From Aricia agestis (lineage: Eukaryota; Arthropoda; Insecta; Lepidoptera; Lycaenidae): a stretch of 64,000 nucleotides of DNA. Positions 22,723 to 34,164 of this stretch are shown piece after piece (position 1 is the stretch's first letter; every line of letters starts with the position of its first letter). The DNA is taken from NCBI RefSeq assembly GCF_905147365.1, contig NC_056428.1, forward strand, positions 13,918,001 to 13,982,000. Reading direction: 5' to 3'. A program made the position numbers and the translations under genes. The notes under the pieces are model-generated. The model was not told the DNA's origin and did not search any database. It worked only from the letters and a program-made list of their open reading frames with translations.

Positions 22723-22728
22723 AATAAA
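22723..22728 (+). terminator. Poly(A) signal of ZC3H15
   Basis: AATAAA 87 bases after the stop codon, with a second AATAAA at about 22735. A T-rich stretch separates stop and signal. Confidence 0.7.
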
Positions 22729-22982
22729 AATGTAAATAAATAGTCTGTGTTTTCACTTTTCATATTTTACTACGTAATACCTCGATCGTGGGAATCACAG
22801 ACACAATAGATTTTCAATCGGCTCCCGGGTGCCGCATGGGATTTGATGGGTTAAAGAAGTCACGAAAGTCTGGGCTTTTGATTTTTCCTAACATTGCTGG
22901 AAAGAATTATTTAAAAAGTTTTAAAAAACAAATATAGTATATTTTCTCAACAATAGTAAAGTATAAAACATAGAAATATATT

Positions 22983-22988
22983 TTTATT
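22983..22988 (-). terminator. Poly(A) signal of PTER
   Basis: AATAAA on the minus strand about 70 bases beyond the stop at 23057. The signal lies about 255 bases from that of the converging ZC3H15 gene. Confidence 0.7.
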
Positions 22989-23056
22989 TAATATATTTGT
23001 AGCAAAGGCAAAATGCATATAAATATAAGAATAATACAATTAATTATTATTCTTGA

Positions 23057-24182
23057 TTATATCTTAATAGCTAACCATCTTGCAGGGTTCTGTATAGTGA
23101 TGGTATCTATGGTTTCCTGTGAGAAACCTTTGATCTTCATCCACGGGAGAATGTTTGAGAATATGTGGCTGTAGCCATGTCCTCCGTATTTTATCTGAAA
23201 GAGATAAAAATAATTAGTTGAGTAAAATTGACTTTTTTTAATGAAATAAGGGGGGCAAACGAGCAAACGGGTCGCCTGATGGAAAGCAACTACTGGCAAC
23301 ATCAGAAGAGCTGCAGGTGCGTTGCCGGCCTTTTAAGAGGGAATACGCTCTTTTCTAGACTTGACTGTACATTTGTCAGTATTGCACGTGCCGTGCGCGT
23401 CGAACGCACCGCATAGTTCACGAAATGCGGCGCGTACGGTGCGGACGATTGTGCGAGGTTTCACATTGTTTCATACAACGAATTCTAAGGCTGGTATAAA
23501 TAGTCAGTACTTAAGATGCGACCCGGTCTCAAGACGCGGTTAGGCTCTATGATTGGTCTAAATTTTGACAGTAATTAAATAATATTTCTGTCTCTATTTT
23601 GCATGAAACGGAGACAGAAATATTATAAGTTAAGAGCGTTTACGTCGTACGCATAATTTCAAGTTTCATGTAATTCAGTGCACTTTTATTCACACAGAAG
23701 CAAGTGCGACTGTGTGCGTGAGTTGGTTCATTATAGTCAAATCAAAAGATTTTGATCCGTGCGGAATGCGGATGCAATGTCGATGCGAGTCGATTTATTA
23801 TTATTGATTATGATTTACCATTACATTTTAGCATACTATTACTACCATAGACTTAATAGGTATATACTGTCGTATAGACCACCTGATAACCCGAAAATGC
23901 GTGACCATTTTCGATCTGTCAATGTGTGCGTGTGATAGTGATGTATATTTTAGTATCGATAGTATAGTATTTTGCTATCGATAGTATAGTCCGTTCGAGA
24001 AAACGAAAATTAAGACGAAAAAATTTTTTCAGTTTTGTATGGAGAAACTCGTGACGCTCGGGCCCTTGCCCATACAAAAGTGAAAAATTTTTTTCGTCTT
24101 TCAGCGCTGCTACTTTCAAAGTGAACTCTTTACAAGGAACTCGTACACACCCTAAAGTATTATCACTTATTTTTGTTACACC

Positions 24183-24250
<68 letters not shown>

Positions 24251-24300
24251 TGTGTAACAAAAATAAGTGATAATACTTTAGGGTGTGTACGAGTTACACC

Positions 24301-24352
<52 letters not shown>

Positions 24353-24605
24353 TGTGTAACAAAAATAAGTGATAATACTTTAGGGTGAGTACGTGTTCCT
24401 TGTAGAGAGTTCACTGTGAAAGTAGCAGCGCTGAAAGACCAAAATTTTTTTTCACTTTTGTATGGGGAAACTCATGACGCTCGGGCCCTTGCCCATACAA
24501 AAGTGAAAAAAAATTTTCGTTTTTCAGAGCTGCTACTTTCACAGTGAACTCTCTACAAGGAACACGTACACATCCTAAAGTATTATCACTTATTTTTGTT
24601 ACACA

Positions 24606-24671
<66 letters not shown>

Positions 24672-27600
24672 GAATTTTGACATCTAGTGTTAGATAGCTG
24701 AACTACGTAGTAACATCAACATCGACCTAAGCTAGTAGTTTTGCTTTTAGCCGATAGATGAAATATTGAAAAGTGAGCGGGGCTTGACACCCCCTGACCC
24801 CGCAAATTGTCACGCGTCGTTTCTTAAGGAAATTCGATTACGACACCTCCTCTCTATATTAGCTTCATGGTGAAACTGGCCTTTAGGCTTCGTTTCCACC
24901 AGAGATCTGCTGCGAGGAATGTGTTTTTAAGATCGCCGCACTGAGCGATGTCATGGCAAGCTCACATTAACGATTCTATTGGCTCTAAAAAACACATCCC
25001 TCGCAACACATGTCTGGAGGAAACGCAGCCTTAGGGGCCTAAAACTTACCAGTCTATGCTTAGTGTGGAGATCATGAGACATCAGTATTCTGTCCACTTT
25101 GCCATTGTCCACTAGATGTCGTACCATTTCTATTCTCTGGGCGTCAGACGGCATATAGATATCGTTTTTGAGTTGGTAGTATGAGACCTCAGTACCAAAC
25201 AAGTCGAATTGGCAGTACGTCCCCAGGTCAGAGAATTCTAGTAGTGTTTCTGGGTTTGAGATGGTTCCTATAAATATATTACTCTTTAATACCTCGATAG
25301 TGGGAATCTCAGACACAATAGATTTTCAATTGTTATGCGACAGCCCGGTGCCGCTTGGGGATTGATGGGTTAAAATCTTAACTTTATAACATACTCAATG
25401 ACAGTCACAATAGATCCTCAAGGGTCGCAGTGACATCAGGGCTATTTGACCTGCCTTCAGCAAAAAAAAAAAAAAACATTGACGCCCGCAACTCCGTTGC
25501 GCCACAATTCGTTTATCGCGCAGGAACCGTACATTTTTCCGGGATAAAATATATTCAATGCCCTTAAAGTTCAGCGGTTTGGGCGTGAAGATGTAACAGA
25601 CAGACTGACAGATAGACAGACACACTTTCGCATTTATATTAATCATAAAGTTAATATACCTTCCGTTAGGTAGGCCTAAGTGTAACTACACAGCGGAGTG
25701 GTGCTAAAACTTCACGGCAAAAAATTATTTGTATGAATTTGTATGAGGATTGAGGTGAGCTACACTAAGCGACAGCAATGCTACGCGACACAAGACGTCA
25801 ATTCTTTGGAACGTGAAGAGTCGCTTCGCTGCAGAGCAATGTCGCCTAGTGCCTTTGGAACTTACTGTCTAAATGTGACATAACAACTTTGTCAGGTCTG
25901 CCACCGGCCTCCAGGTACAATCTGATGATCTCAAACGGGGCCTCGGGCACTCGGTGAGGGTGGTAGCTGACAGGGAAACCCAGCTGCGCCTGTAGCTCAC
26001 CAGCTGCCTTTATCGCTTTGCGTTCAAAATCTGTAAATGTTGCCCATATTGCACTTGAAATGCACGTACGAACGCACACACGCACGCTCGCATGCAAGCA
26101 CGCACGCATGCAAGCACGCAAGTACGCACGCACGTCGTCAGCGCGCACGCTCAGCGTACGGACGTGTATTTATCCTTTGTTTGCTATCCTTTGTTTACTG
26201 TGTTTATTACCCTTTGTTTTATCTGGTAGTTAAAAACTCAAATAACCTAAAATGAGGCAGTGTAAGAAGTGTAAGCTTTTTGTGTCCGTGAACAAAGACG
26301 ATATAATTACATGTAAAGGTGGCTGTGAGGGCATGTACCACAAAAAATGTGTGCGTAATTATAAACAATTTGCAATGAAGGAAAAGTGTGAAGATTGCTC
26401 TAAGGAAAACACCGGCTCGACCTCCCAAATAAACCTGAACCCAAGCGAGGAATCTGGGGAGAGCGTTCTAGCTGAGGTTAACAGGAAGCTAGAGGTTATT
26501 TACAATATGGAGAAGAAGTTAGTTGAGCTAGCCGAAACCGTCGATTTTTATGCAGAGATGTATCAGAATATGACCGAATTCAAAGAAGTGGCTGAAAAGA
26601 AAATTAAAGCCTTAGAACAAAAAAACACATACTTGGAAAAATGCAACAGGGCATTGGAAGAGAGATTGGAAGAATTAGAAATTAAAGAGAAGGAAAATTA
26701 TATTGAAATAAGCGGACTCGAGAACAAAATTAATGAAGACACAATCCAAGTTGTGAAAGAGGTAGCTAAGGTATTGCATCTTAACCCGGAAGATGTGGAG
26801 GAAGCAGAGAGAATGGGGAAAGCCAAAGAGGATGATTCAAGACCACGAATAATTCAAGTCAAGTTGCGCACAAAAAATGATCGATCCAAATGGATGGCGG
26901 CGAGAAAAGTTTTTTCAACTGAAAGTAAGAAAATTACGAACAACTTAATATATAAGAACGGTAACGAAACTCAAATATTCATTAACGAATCATTACCAAA
27001 GTTTAAGCGACAACTATTGTGGATGACTAGAAGCATGATGAGACCTAAAGGCTACCAATATATATGGGTGCAAAATGGAAATATTTTAATGAAAAAGAAT
27101 AACGACGAAAAAAGTATTTATAATATAAAGAGCGAACAAGTACTTAATGACTTTGAAGAGGCTCAAAATCCAAAATAGTGCAAACAGCGCGACGTGTAAA
27201 CACTACCTGATTTTTTATTTTTTACATTCGATAATCTACAAGATGATACGATATTTAGCGACTTTGAATTCAAAAGATACATGAATATTCAAAATTTAAA
27301 TACAGAATTAAGTCAAAGATACGGACATATAAATATAATGCACCTAAATATAAGGTCCCTTAGAAAAAACTTTAACGAATTATTGATAATTTTAGAAGAA
27401 AATAGGTATTTAATAGACATATTAATATTGAGTGAAATAAATATTCAAAACGAAGACCTAGCATACTACAAAATAAATAATTACAATAGCCATATATTAA
27501 GCAGAGATAAAAAAAGAGGAGGAGGTATATTAATTTACGCAAAGAAAGAATTGACGTTTGATACACAAGGAAGAATTACGGGATCGTCGGAATTATTGCA

Positions 27601-30600
27601 TGGCCAGCTGATCGAAGAAAAAAGTAGAACACATATTATTGCCATATACAGACCGCCTCAAAATAACAAAATGACATTTTTACAAGAAATAAAACGATTA
27701 ATTAAAAATATCCCTAAATCTGAGACAATTATTTTAATTGGAGATATTAACATAAATATCTTGAATGGAGTAGAAAACCCGGTTACAAGAAAGTACAAAG
27801 ACACATTGTACGAACTAGGACTGCAGTGCGCTATACCGAGTTCGGAAGTAACGCGCGAGGCGATCGTCGACGGCAGGAGCGAGACATCGTGCCTGGACCA
27901 CGTGTGGGTGCGAGCGAGATGCCACAAGCGCCGAGCGCTATCGTTCGTCCTGGAGGTGCATGCGTCGGATCACTACGCGGTGGGACTGTCTATTAAAATT
28001 TCAAATAATAATAATTATAGAGATAATCTAAATTCAAAAAGTTATAGAGTTAAAAATGTAATTAATGAAAAAATATTAACTAAAAAATTCGATGAGTATG
28101 ACTGGACACAATTGTACGGGCTAACATGTCCACTTAAATTATATAACGAATTATGCCAAATATTCGATGAGTTCTACAGGGACAGTAAGATTAGTATTAA
28201 TATTAAACAAAATAAACGGACACGGCAGCCGTGGATCGATCAGGGATTGTATAAAATGATATCACGTAGGGACTATTTATTCAAAGTATGGAAAAATGAG
28301 CCTAGAAATATGGTTAAAAGGTTAGAGTATACTAAATTTAGAAACAAATTAAATAAATTAATAAATATAGCAAAGAATAAATATAGACAGTCAGAAATTT
28401 TAAATTGTAAGGGGGATTTTAGGAAAATTTGGGAAAATATAAATTCTTGGTTAGGGGTAGAGAAAAGTAGTGTAGATAGTATAATTTTAAAATATTTAGG
28501 AAAACTCGACAGTACAATCAACATATGTAATAACTTTTCAAAGACTTTTACCAAAGAAATACATAATATTAAGCATATCTGTAATACACAATTTTTAAAA
28601 AGAATAGAATATATAAGTCCATGTAATATTAGTTTTAGATTTAGGAAAATTAATGAAACGTCTGTTGAAAAATTAATAAATACTCTATCGTGTGGTAAGT
28701 CTGCGGGTGTAGATAATATACGGGTACAAGATGTTAAGTATCTAAAAAAACAGCTTAGTCCTATCTTAACAAACCTTATTAATATGTGTTTACAGAGTAG
28801 TGTATATCCTGACCAGCTGAAATGTGCAATAATACGACCGATTTACAAGTCGGGCAGTCATTCGGAGTATGCAAATTATAGGCCAATAGCAATTCTGCCT
28901 GTAATAGATAAATTAGTAGAAAAAGTAGTCGTAGAACAAATAAGCACATTCCTTGAAAATTATAACATTCTCACGGATACACAACATGGCTTTAGGAGAG
29001 GCAGGGGGACGACTACAGCCTTGTTGAGTTTCACTGATTATGTGAATGAAGAGACTCTGGGAAACAAGTCATAGCCCTTTTCATAGACTATAAAAAAGCT
29101 TTTGACACACTTGATCATAATATATTAATACAGGCGATGGATGAATGTGGTATACGTGGGCCGACCAGTATGTGGTTTAAGAATTATTTGAGCGGCAGGA
29201 AAATACGAACGGTGATAGATGGGGTAACTGGCGATGACGAGGATGTGAGTATGGGTGTGCCCACCGGTTCCGTCTACGGCCCCGTCGGGTACACCATGCA
29301 TGTGAATGGAGTGGTGAATGTGATAAAGAAGTGTAAGGAATTTATGTATGCGGACGATATGAGTGTGGTGTACGCCTCGAAGGATGTATCAAAAGCGCGC
29401 GCGAACATACAGGAAGATTTCGAAAACATAACGAAGTGGGCGCACGACAATGGTATTATATTAAATCTAAAAAAAACCCAATGTATGCACCTGCACTCGC
29501 CACATAATCGTAGAGCAAAGAATGTCAGTGTAAACGATCTAACAATAATAGGCCACTCATATGAATGCCTTCACTTAAATAAAGATAAATGTAGTTGTAC
29601 ACCAATCTCTTATATTGACAATTTTAAATATTTGGGTTTAAGGATAGATAGAAATTTCAACTGGGCACAACACATATCAGATGTATGTAACAGACTAAGA
29701 TCAGTGTTAGGTAAATTCTATCAGCTCAAGAGAGTACTAAATGTAGACACCTTAAAAGTTGTATATTTCGCCCTCGCAGACTCTCTGTTAAGCTATGGTT
29801 TAATTGTGTATGGGCGAACATTTACTACATATTTAAATAATGTTAAGAGCATACAACTAAGATTAATTAAGTACTTATTAAGTAAAAAGGAAAAAATAGA
29901 GTGTAAAAAAGATTATAAGAACTTATTTAAAACATGTAATATCTTACCCATTGATAAAAAAGTTGAATATTTAATCGGTATTCAATATTACTTTAGTAGC
30001 GAGTATAAGAAAGCAATAGATAATAAATATAATACTAAAAGGGCTAGAGAGCAAAGATTGATAAAACCTAAAATTAAAAATTACTATGGAGAGAGGACAA
30101 ATAAGTATTTAGTACCTGAAATATGTAACAAATACAATATATTAAGGGGTGAGGAAAAACTGTCACCAAAGCTTATTAAGAAAAAGTTAAAAGTCGAAGT
30201 GCTAAATGTTTGAGTCTGTCATCGGACATATCGTATAAATCATATAAATGTATAGATTAAGCTAAGTATAAAATATATATTCAATTTTTCTATTTTAATT
30301 TACTTGTATATTTACTATTTAGTTCTAAGTTACAATTTTTGTTTTATTTCTTTTTGTGGTGGACACACAGGTGACGAGGGCCGCTTAGAACATTTAGAAA
30401 GTTTAAGTTGAAATCGCCACATGTACGTTTTTTACTAAACTTGTGAATCCTATTATTTTAGTAACAGATGTTAAACAATGCCCAAGAATTTTTGTTTGTG
30501 ATGGATTTTAAAAAGCAGATGTTTGGTAATTGGCATATTGACTCAGTCCACTATAGTTTTAGTAAACAATGTATACAATAGAATAGTATAAAAAAAAAGG

Positions 30601-32437
30601 TTAATGAGCGTATCTCGCCGTTAAACTTTGGTTTGGCGAGGTTTAAAATGTATTAGTTTTTAAGTTTTTGAAATGAATGAATAAATAAATAAAAAAAAAA
30701 AAAAAAAAAAATGCAAGCACGCAAGTACGCACGCATACATGTGCACAAGTATGCACGTAACGGACGGACGGAAAAAAACGTAAATTAAAGTCTACTATTC
30801 CACAAAAGTTGACTAATGAAAATTATTACTATTTCGCTTTTTGTAGTAATTACTATATTTTGCCTATACTAAAGAAGATAACTATTTATTTTTACCCTTG
30901 ATAGGCCAAACACTAGCAATCTCCCCCATAAATCCAGCTTTTACAGATGGATTGTCAATGCAACCTTCAGTCAACTCTTTCAACATATGATTGTACAACG
31001 CCTCTTCAGTGTATTTCAGTAAGTTGCTCTCCTGAGTATCCGCTATGTAGAACCCGGTTCCAGCAACTATGTGGACCTTAGTTTCTTCTGATACACGCTT
31101 TAGAAATGTTACATCCCTCTTGATTCCTTCTGTTGTGTTCTCAACAATTGTACCTTGAAAATTGGAGATAAAAATATTATTGTGTTATTGTGAAGTGCTA
31201 GGAGGTGGTGCGCCAGTTCTTGAAATTATTTTTACAGCAACAAATTATAGAGTCACATACTGTAAATCCCTTTACAAATAAATACAGATTGTATAAGTAT
31301 AAAGGTGTTTTGTTGTTGTCTTACTAGCAACTTTCATAAAATATCAGACAAGGAAAAAGTAATGATTTAATATATATATTGCAGATCTTTTCATTAGCAA
31401 GTGGAAGTTCTTTAAGCCAGGGGTTCCCAGTCTTTTTCAGCCTGCGGTGCAGTTACACGTAAAATATTTTGTCACGGCGCCCTACTCTACCTAGCTATTG
31501 GAAAAAGATACATAAATAAACACCTTTAATGATTATAGTTAGGTTAAGCAGGTAAATAGTAGTAAACAAATATTTAATCATCTACCTGCTTTACATTTAA
31601 ATTAATATTATAAGTAATTTAAATTCATAATATTTGTGGTTTCGGATAATGATGAAGGATCGACTCACGGCACCTCTCTTGCTTTACCATGGCGCACCAG
31701 GGCGCCGCGGCGCACAGTTTTGGGAACCCTTGCTTTAAGTAATAAAAATATTTAAGAAATATTACAACATTGTCTTTAAAAATATAAAATGCTTAGTTAT
31801 TATCATCAACTAAAAGTTAAATCTTACCTCCTCCTCTCTGTTGAAAATCGTGCATATCAAACAATACAGCAGAATTTGCATCTTGATCATTGAGAAGCAA
31901 ATTATTTCGTGAATGATACGGGTATTGTCGTAAGTATCCAAGTTTTTCAACAACATATCCAGTGTCAAATTTGTCTGCTATCTCTTTTGGTGGTTGGCGG
32001 TAGAAATGTGTAAACTCCATAGACAAGTGTTCATGTGTAAGAGTTCTGCCCAGCTCGCTGGGATCAACAAGTCCCAAAACTGTAAATGATGGGTAATTTC
32101 TTAGTCTCAATAATTGACACTACCTCAGAATGGAGAGGAAACGCGTTTTTGCAACTGTACATAGCAGATGAACTTTATATCAACGCTCAACAGTACACAC
32201 AAATGTTATTTGAAATGGTAGTTACTGGAAATTGTATTTGAAAGTACTTAATAATGTTTATCGGTTATTAACCATCAACTCCCAAGCCGCACCCTGGTGC
32301 AATTCCCACGATCGAGGTATTACGGTGTTGAGGATTTTCAGTAATTTAATTTTTATTCTTTTTCGTTTGTTTGTGACTTGATAAAGATGTAAAAAAATAA
32401 TAATTATAAACTTACCAGTCTGTACTTTCAAAGCCAT
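23057..32437 (-). CDS. PTER: Phosphotriesterase-related protein (PTER)
   Basis: Six coding exons on the minus strand: 32437-32416, 32079-31828, 31153-30896, 26030-25866, 25267-25050 and 23194-23057. They give 1,053 nt, or 350 residues, the usual length (human about 349). Metal-site features of the amidohydrolase fold are present: THEHLS (first HxH pair), GEIA (metal-bridging Glu), HPHR, MSHLDR and SHDLHT (His and Asp). The C-terminus YGGHGYSHIFSNILP is characteristic. Family knowledge: metal-dependent hydrolase of the phosphotriesterase family; the mammalian member was recently linked to N-acetyltaurine hydrolysis, and the insect substrate is unknown. No signal peptide, so probably cytosolic. 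Intron 3 (26031-30895) is almost wholly a LINE in the opposite orientation. All junctions are GT/AG. Confidence 0.95.
23225..23345. repeat. Abundant lepidopteran-type repeat in PTER last intron
   Basis: Reads GGGGGGCAAACGAGCAAACG, then GAGCTGCAGGTGCGTTGCCG. I recognise these words as a very common lepidopteran interspersed sequence. It is followed by a CpG-rich piece shared with 20905-21015. Confidence 0.5.
23853..23999. repeat. Dispersed repeat, family D, partial copy 3
   Basis: Matches the first about 150 bases of the copy at 44222, with two ATCGATAG words. It is cut at 23999, where a snap-back MITE arm begins. Confidence 0.65.
24000..24668. repeat. Nest of snap-back MITEs and (TA)n runs
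   Basis: Three long TA runs (about 24185-24247, 24304-24350 and 24608-24668) alternate with whole or partial copies of a palindromic element. Its ends read CAGGGTGTAACAAAAATAAG or CAGTGTGTAAC and its arms contain GTGATAATACTTTAGGGTG. The complete copy is at about 24351-24610. The elements appear to have inserted repeatedly into TA repeats. No coding; short frames rich in Tyr-Ile here are artefacts of TATATA. Confidence 0.8.
24886..25030. mobile_element. Harbinger-type MITE (145 bp) beside PTER exon 5
   Basis: Ends GGCTTCGTTTCCACCAG and CTGGAGGAAACGCAGCC, with TTA at 24883-24885 and 25031-25033. It ends only 20 bases from the 3' edge of exon 5. Confidence 0.8.
26108..26132. repeat. Left target-site duplication of the LINE
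   Basis: The 25 bases starting ATGCAAGCACGCAAGTACGC recur exactly at 30711-30735 after the A-tail. The target is an ACGC-rich microsatellite in PTER intron 3. Confidence 0.92.
26252..27178 (+). CDS. LINE ORF1 protein: PHD-type zinc finger plus coiled coil
   Basis: 308 residues. Residues 4-49 show the C4-H-C3 pattern of a PHD finger (C4, C7, C21, C25, H30, C33, C46, C49). An acidic linker follows, then a coiled coil at about 75-150 (heptads through NMEKKLVELAETV and LEQKNTYLEKCNRALEERLE). A C-terminal domain with RPRIIQVKLRTKNDRSKW, of the FP25K-like kind, is common in insect LINE ORF1 proteins. The likely role is binding element RNA and forming RNP particles. The frame is intact. Function is inferred from domain layout. 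Confidence 0.85.
   Translation: MRQCKKCKLFVSVNKDDIITCKGGCEGMYHKKCVRNYKQFAMKEKCEDCSKENTGSTSQINLNPSEESGESVLAEVNRKLEVIYNMEKKLVELAETVDFYAEMYQNMTEFKEVAEKKIKALEQKNTYLEKCNRALEERLEELEIKEKENYIEISGLENKINEDTIQVVKEVAKVLHLNPEDVEEAERMGKAKEDDSRPRIIQVKLRTKNDRSKWMAARKVFSTESKKITNNLIYKNGNETQIFINESLPKFKRQLLWMTRSMMRPKGYQYIWVQNGNILMKKNNDEKSIYNIKSEQVLNDFEEAQNPK
27281..30213 (+). pseudogene. LINE ORF2: endonuclease and reverse transcriptase, one frameshift
   Basis: The frame runs 27281-29074 and continues in another frame to 30213. The offset fits a single-base deletion near 29072. Total length is about 977 residues. The N-terminal 230 residues form an APE-type endonuclease (HLNIRSLRKNFNEL, LILSEINI, IYRPPQ, GDININ, and near its end SDHYAV). 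RT blocks follow: YRPIAILPVIDKLVEKVV, HGFRRGRGT, then after the shift IDYKKAFDTLDH, GVPTGSVYGP and the catalytic YADD. PTGSVYGP departs from the usual PQGSVLGP. The frameshift should prevent a full enzyme from this copy. Confidence 0.88.
30711..30735. repeat. Right target-site duplication of the LINE
   Basis: Exact copy of 26108-26132 directly after the A-tail. Confidence 0.92.
31418..31732. mobile_element. hAT-type MITE (315 bp) in PTER intron 2
   Basis: Ends CAGGGGTTCCCAGTC and the inverse of CAAGGGTTCCCAAAAC. Target duplication CTTTAAGC / CTTTAAGT at 31410-31417 and 31733-31740 (7 of 8 bases). Inner GGCGCC-rich patches near both ends (GTCACGGCGCCC, AGGGCGCCGCGGCG) may be transposase-binding repeats. 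Confidence 0.85.
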
Positions 32438-33467
32438 TATTACTATGTATTTCAAATTCGAAATAAGAATGGAAAACCCAAAATCTTGTAGCAAACGACG
32501 TTATCAATGGTATGTTATTTAAATTATGATAATTATATCAGCTTCATTGACTAAACTTTATGTTATTGTGATAAAAGATGAATTATGTTTACAAGGTGTT
32601 ATATAACAGCAACGATAACATGTAGCCAATAGTCGCATTAAATGCTTGTTTCTTCTGGCGGAAGCTGTATAATACAAAATATTGTAAGCTCATAAAGAAT
32701 AGGTCATTATAAATACTTAGGAAACCTTTAATAATTAATAAAAATATCAAAAATATCTTAATCTTTAAAACGCTAACGTCTTCGCTACATGCTCAAAAGT
32801 TTGACATTTTAATTTTGACAATCGGGCATCGGCTGATCAACTCCCGCCTCCCGGACCGGACCGTTCAAATGACAGCTGACTGAGTCAAAGGTGTCCGCGA
32901 TTTCCATGATCTGTTACGTAGTATATGACATTCTCTTTGCCATGCTCGACTCTCGAGACCGTGGAATAACAGATAACTGCTAAAAATTAAAAAAAATATT
33001 GTATTTTTGTTATAAATTTTTATTAGCAGTGCGTTCCACTTGACGTTAAAAACTATCAAAACACTTAAAATGCCTCACTTTTGTGCGTTTTGATCGTTTC
33101 GCTAAGTAGCGTGGCATATGTATGTATAGGTATGTTTATTTTTCTCTATGGGATGGGAGGGCATAATTATTATATGCCAGAATTACGGTCTACGGTAGGT
33201 ACTACTTTCAGTGTTACTTATAATTAATTATTAACGCCTATGTAGCTAATTTATTATTAAGCCCAATAGCGCAGGCCGCGGCGGCCATCGAAAGTATGGT
33301 GTGGCCGCTGGCCGCAAGGCAGCCAGGTGCGCGTAGTCTATGGCGGTTTCATACTAAAACTAAGGTACCGTATATATCTACCTCGATGGCCGCCGCGGCC
33401 TAGCCGCTAGTGCGCGCCCGGCCGACTACAGGACTACAGAATACAGATACACGTTTGACGGTTCAGC

Positions 33468-33757
33468 AGTTGGCACTTGGCAGTTGCTGCTGGGCGCTGC
33501 GTCAGATGTTTGAACCGGGTTCATAATACTCCAGTCTCCAGAGTCCAGTCTCTAATTATTATATACCTTGGTAAGTTCGACCTAGGTTCGAACCTCTGTG
33601 CTTTTATGTTTAAGTTGGCACTTGGCAGTTGCTGCTGGCCGCTGCATCAGATGTTTGAACCGGGTTCATAATACTTTAGTCTCCAGAGTCCAGTCTCTAA
33701 TTATTATATACCTTGGTAAGTTCGACCTAGGTTCGAACCTCTGTGCTTTAATGTTTA
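33468..33757. repeat. Tandem duplication, two units of 145 bp
   Basis: Units start AGTTGGCACTTGGCAGTTGC at 33468 and 33613 and differ at only a few positions. They sit between the PTER and DNAAF4 promoters. Confidence 0.85.
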
Positions 33758-33972
33758 CCTACTCTACTGGCGCGGCCGCACATGCGTCTATCGTCACGAA
33801 GCTTCGTGCTATGGCCTATGAGACGATACCATTGGACGATACACGCAGATCGTCCAATGGTATCGTTTTAAAGCACCAAGCACTACGCAGGTGCGGCCCG
33901 GGCATATTTACTGTCTTCAGTTAAAACCAAAGAACGTAGTAATTATATTCTCTTTGTCGTCAGTCTTTATAA

Positions 33973-33986
33973 ATATCCATAGCAAC
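33973..33986. promoter_or_regulatory. Candidate RFX X-box upstream of DNAAF4
   Basis: ATATCCATAGCAAC fits the X-box pattern (RYYNYY-spacer-RRNRAC) with one mismatch in the left half and a canonical right half, AGCAAC. It lies about 180 bases upstream of the DNAAF4 ATG. RFX factors drive ciliary genes in animals, so position and target agree. A single motif match of this kind can also arise by chance. Confidence 0.45.
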
Positions 33987-34164
33987 ATGTAAACACATGG
34001 ATACAATTAATAAAACGTACTGATTATATTCTCTTTGACAATAATTAATGCAAAGAGTATTGCGGTATATGTTTATATTTCTGGGGTATTGTGCGATTGC
34101 GGTGTGAAGACCAAACCGTTTTTTTTAGGAAACGTGGCGCAAAAATTACATAAATATCAGAAAT

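Larger units (their letters stand above)
26133..30710 (+). mobile_element. Full-length non-LTR retrotransposon (LINE), CR1/Jockey-like
   Basis: 4,578 bp, bounded by a 25-bp exact target duplication and ending in a run of about 21 A. It has a 5'UTR (26133-26251), ORF1 (26252-27178), a 102-bp spacer, ORF2 (27281-30213, one frameshift) and a 3'UTR (30214-30688). Full length, one frame lesion and an exact duplication indicate a young copy. It lies opposite to PTER transcription. The clade is uncertain: RT motifs look CR1/Rex/Daphne-like, while the A-tail and long duplication are more jockey-like. Confidence 0.92.
32438..34164. other. Head-to-head intergenic region between PTER and DNAAF4
   Basis: 1.7 kb holding both promoters. 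33265-33435 is CG-rich and folds back (GGCCGCGGCGGCCATCGA near the left, TCGATGGCCGCCGCGG near the right). 33468-33757 is a tandem duplication. 33771-33901 is a small inverted-repeat element with GCGGCCGCAC-like ends and an inner GACGATACCATTGGACGAT hairpin. An RFX-type X-box lies at 33973-33986. Confidence 0.55.

Noticed and set aside
24163..24683. Several open frames rich in Tyr-Ile repeats
   Set aside because: They only translate (TA)n runs and MITE arms.
26018..26255. Arg/His/Ala-rich plus-strand frames
   Set aside because: They translate the ACGC-type microsatellite that served as LINE target.
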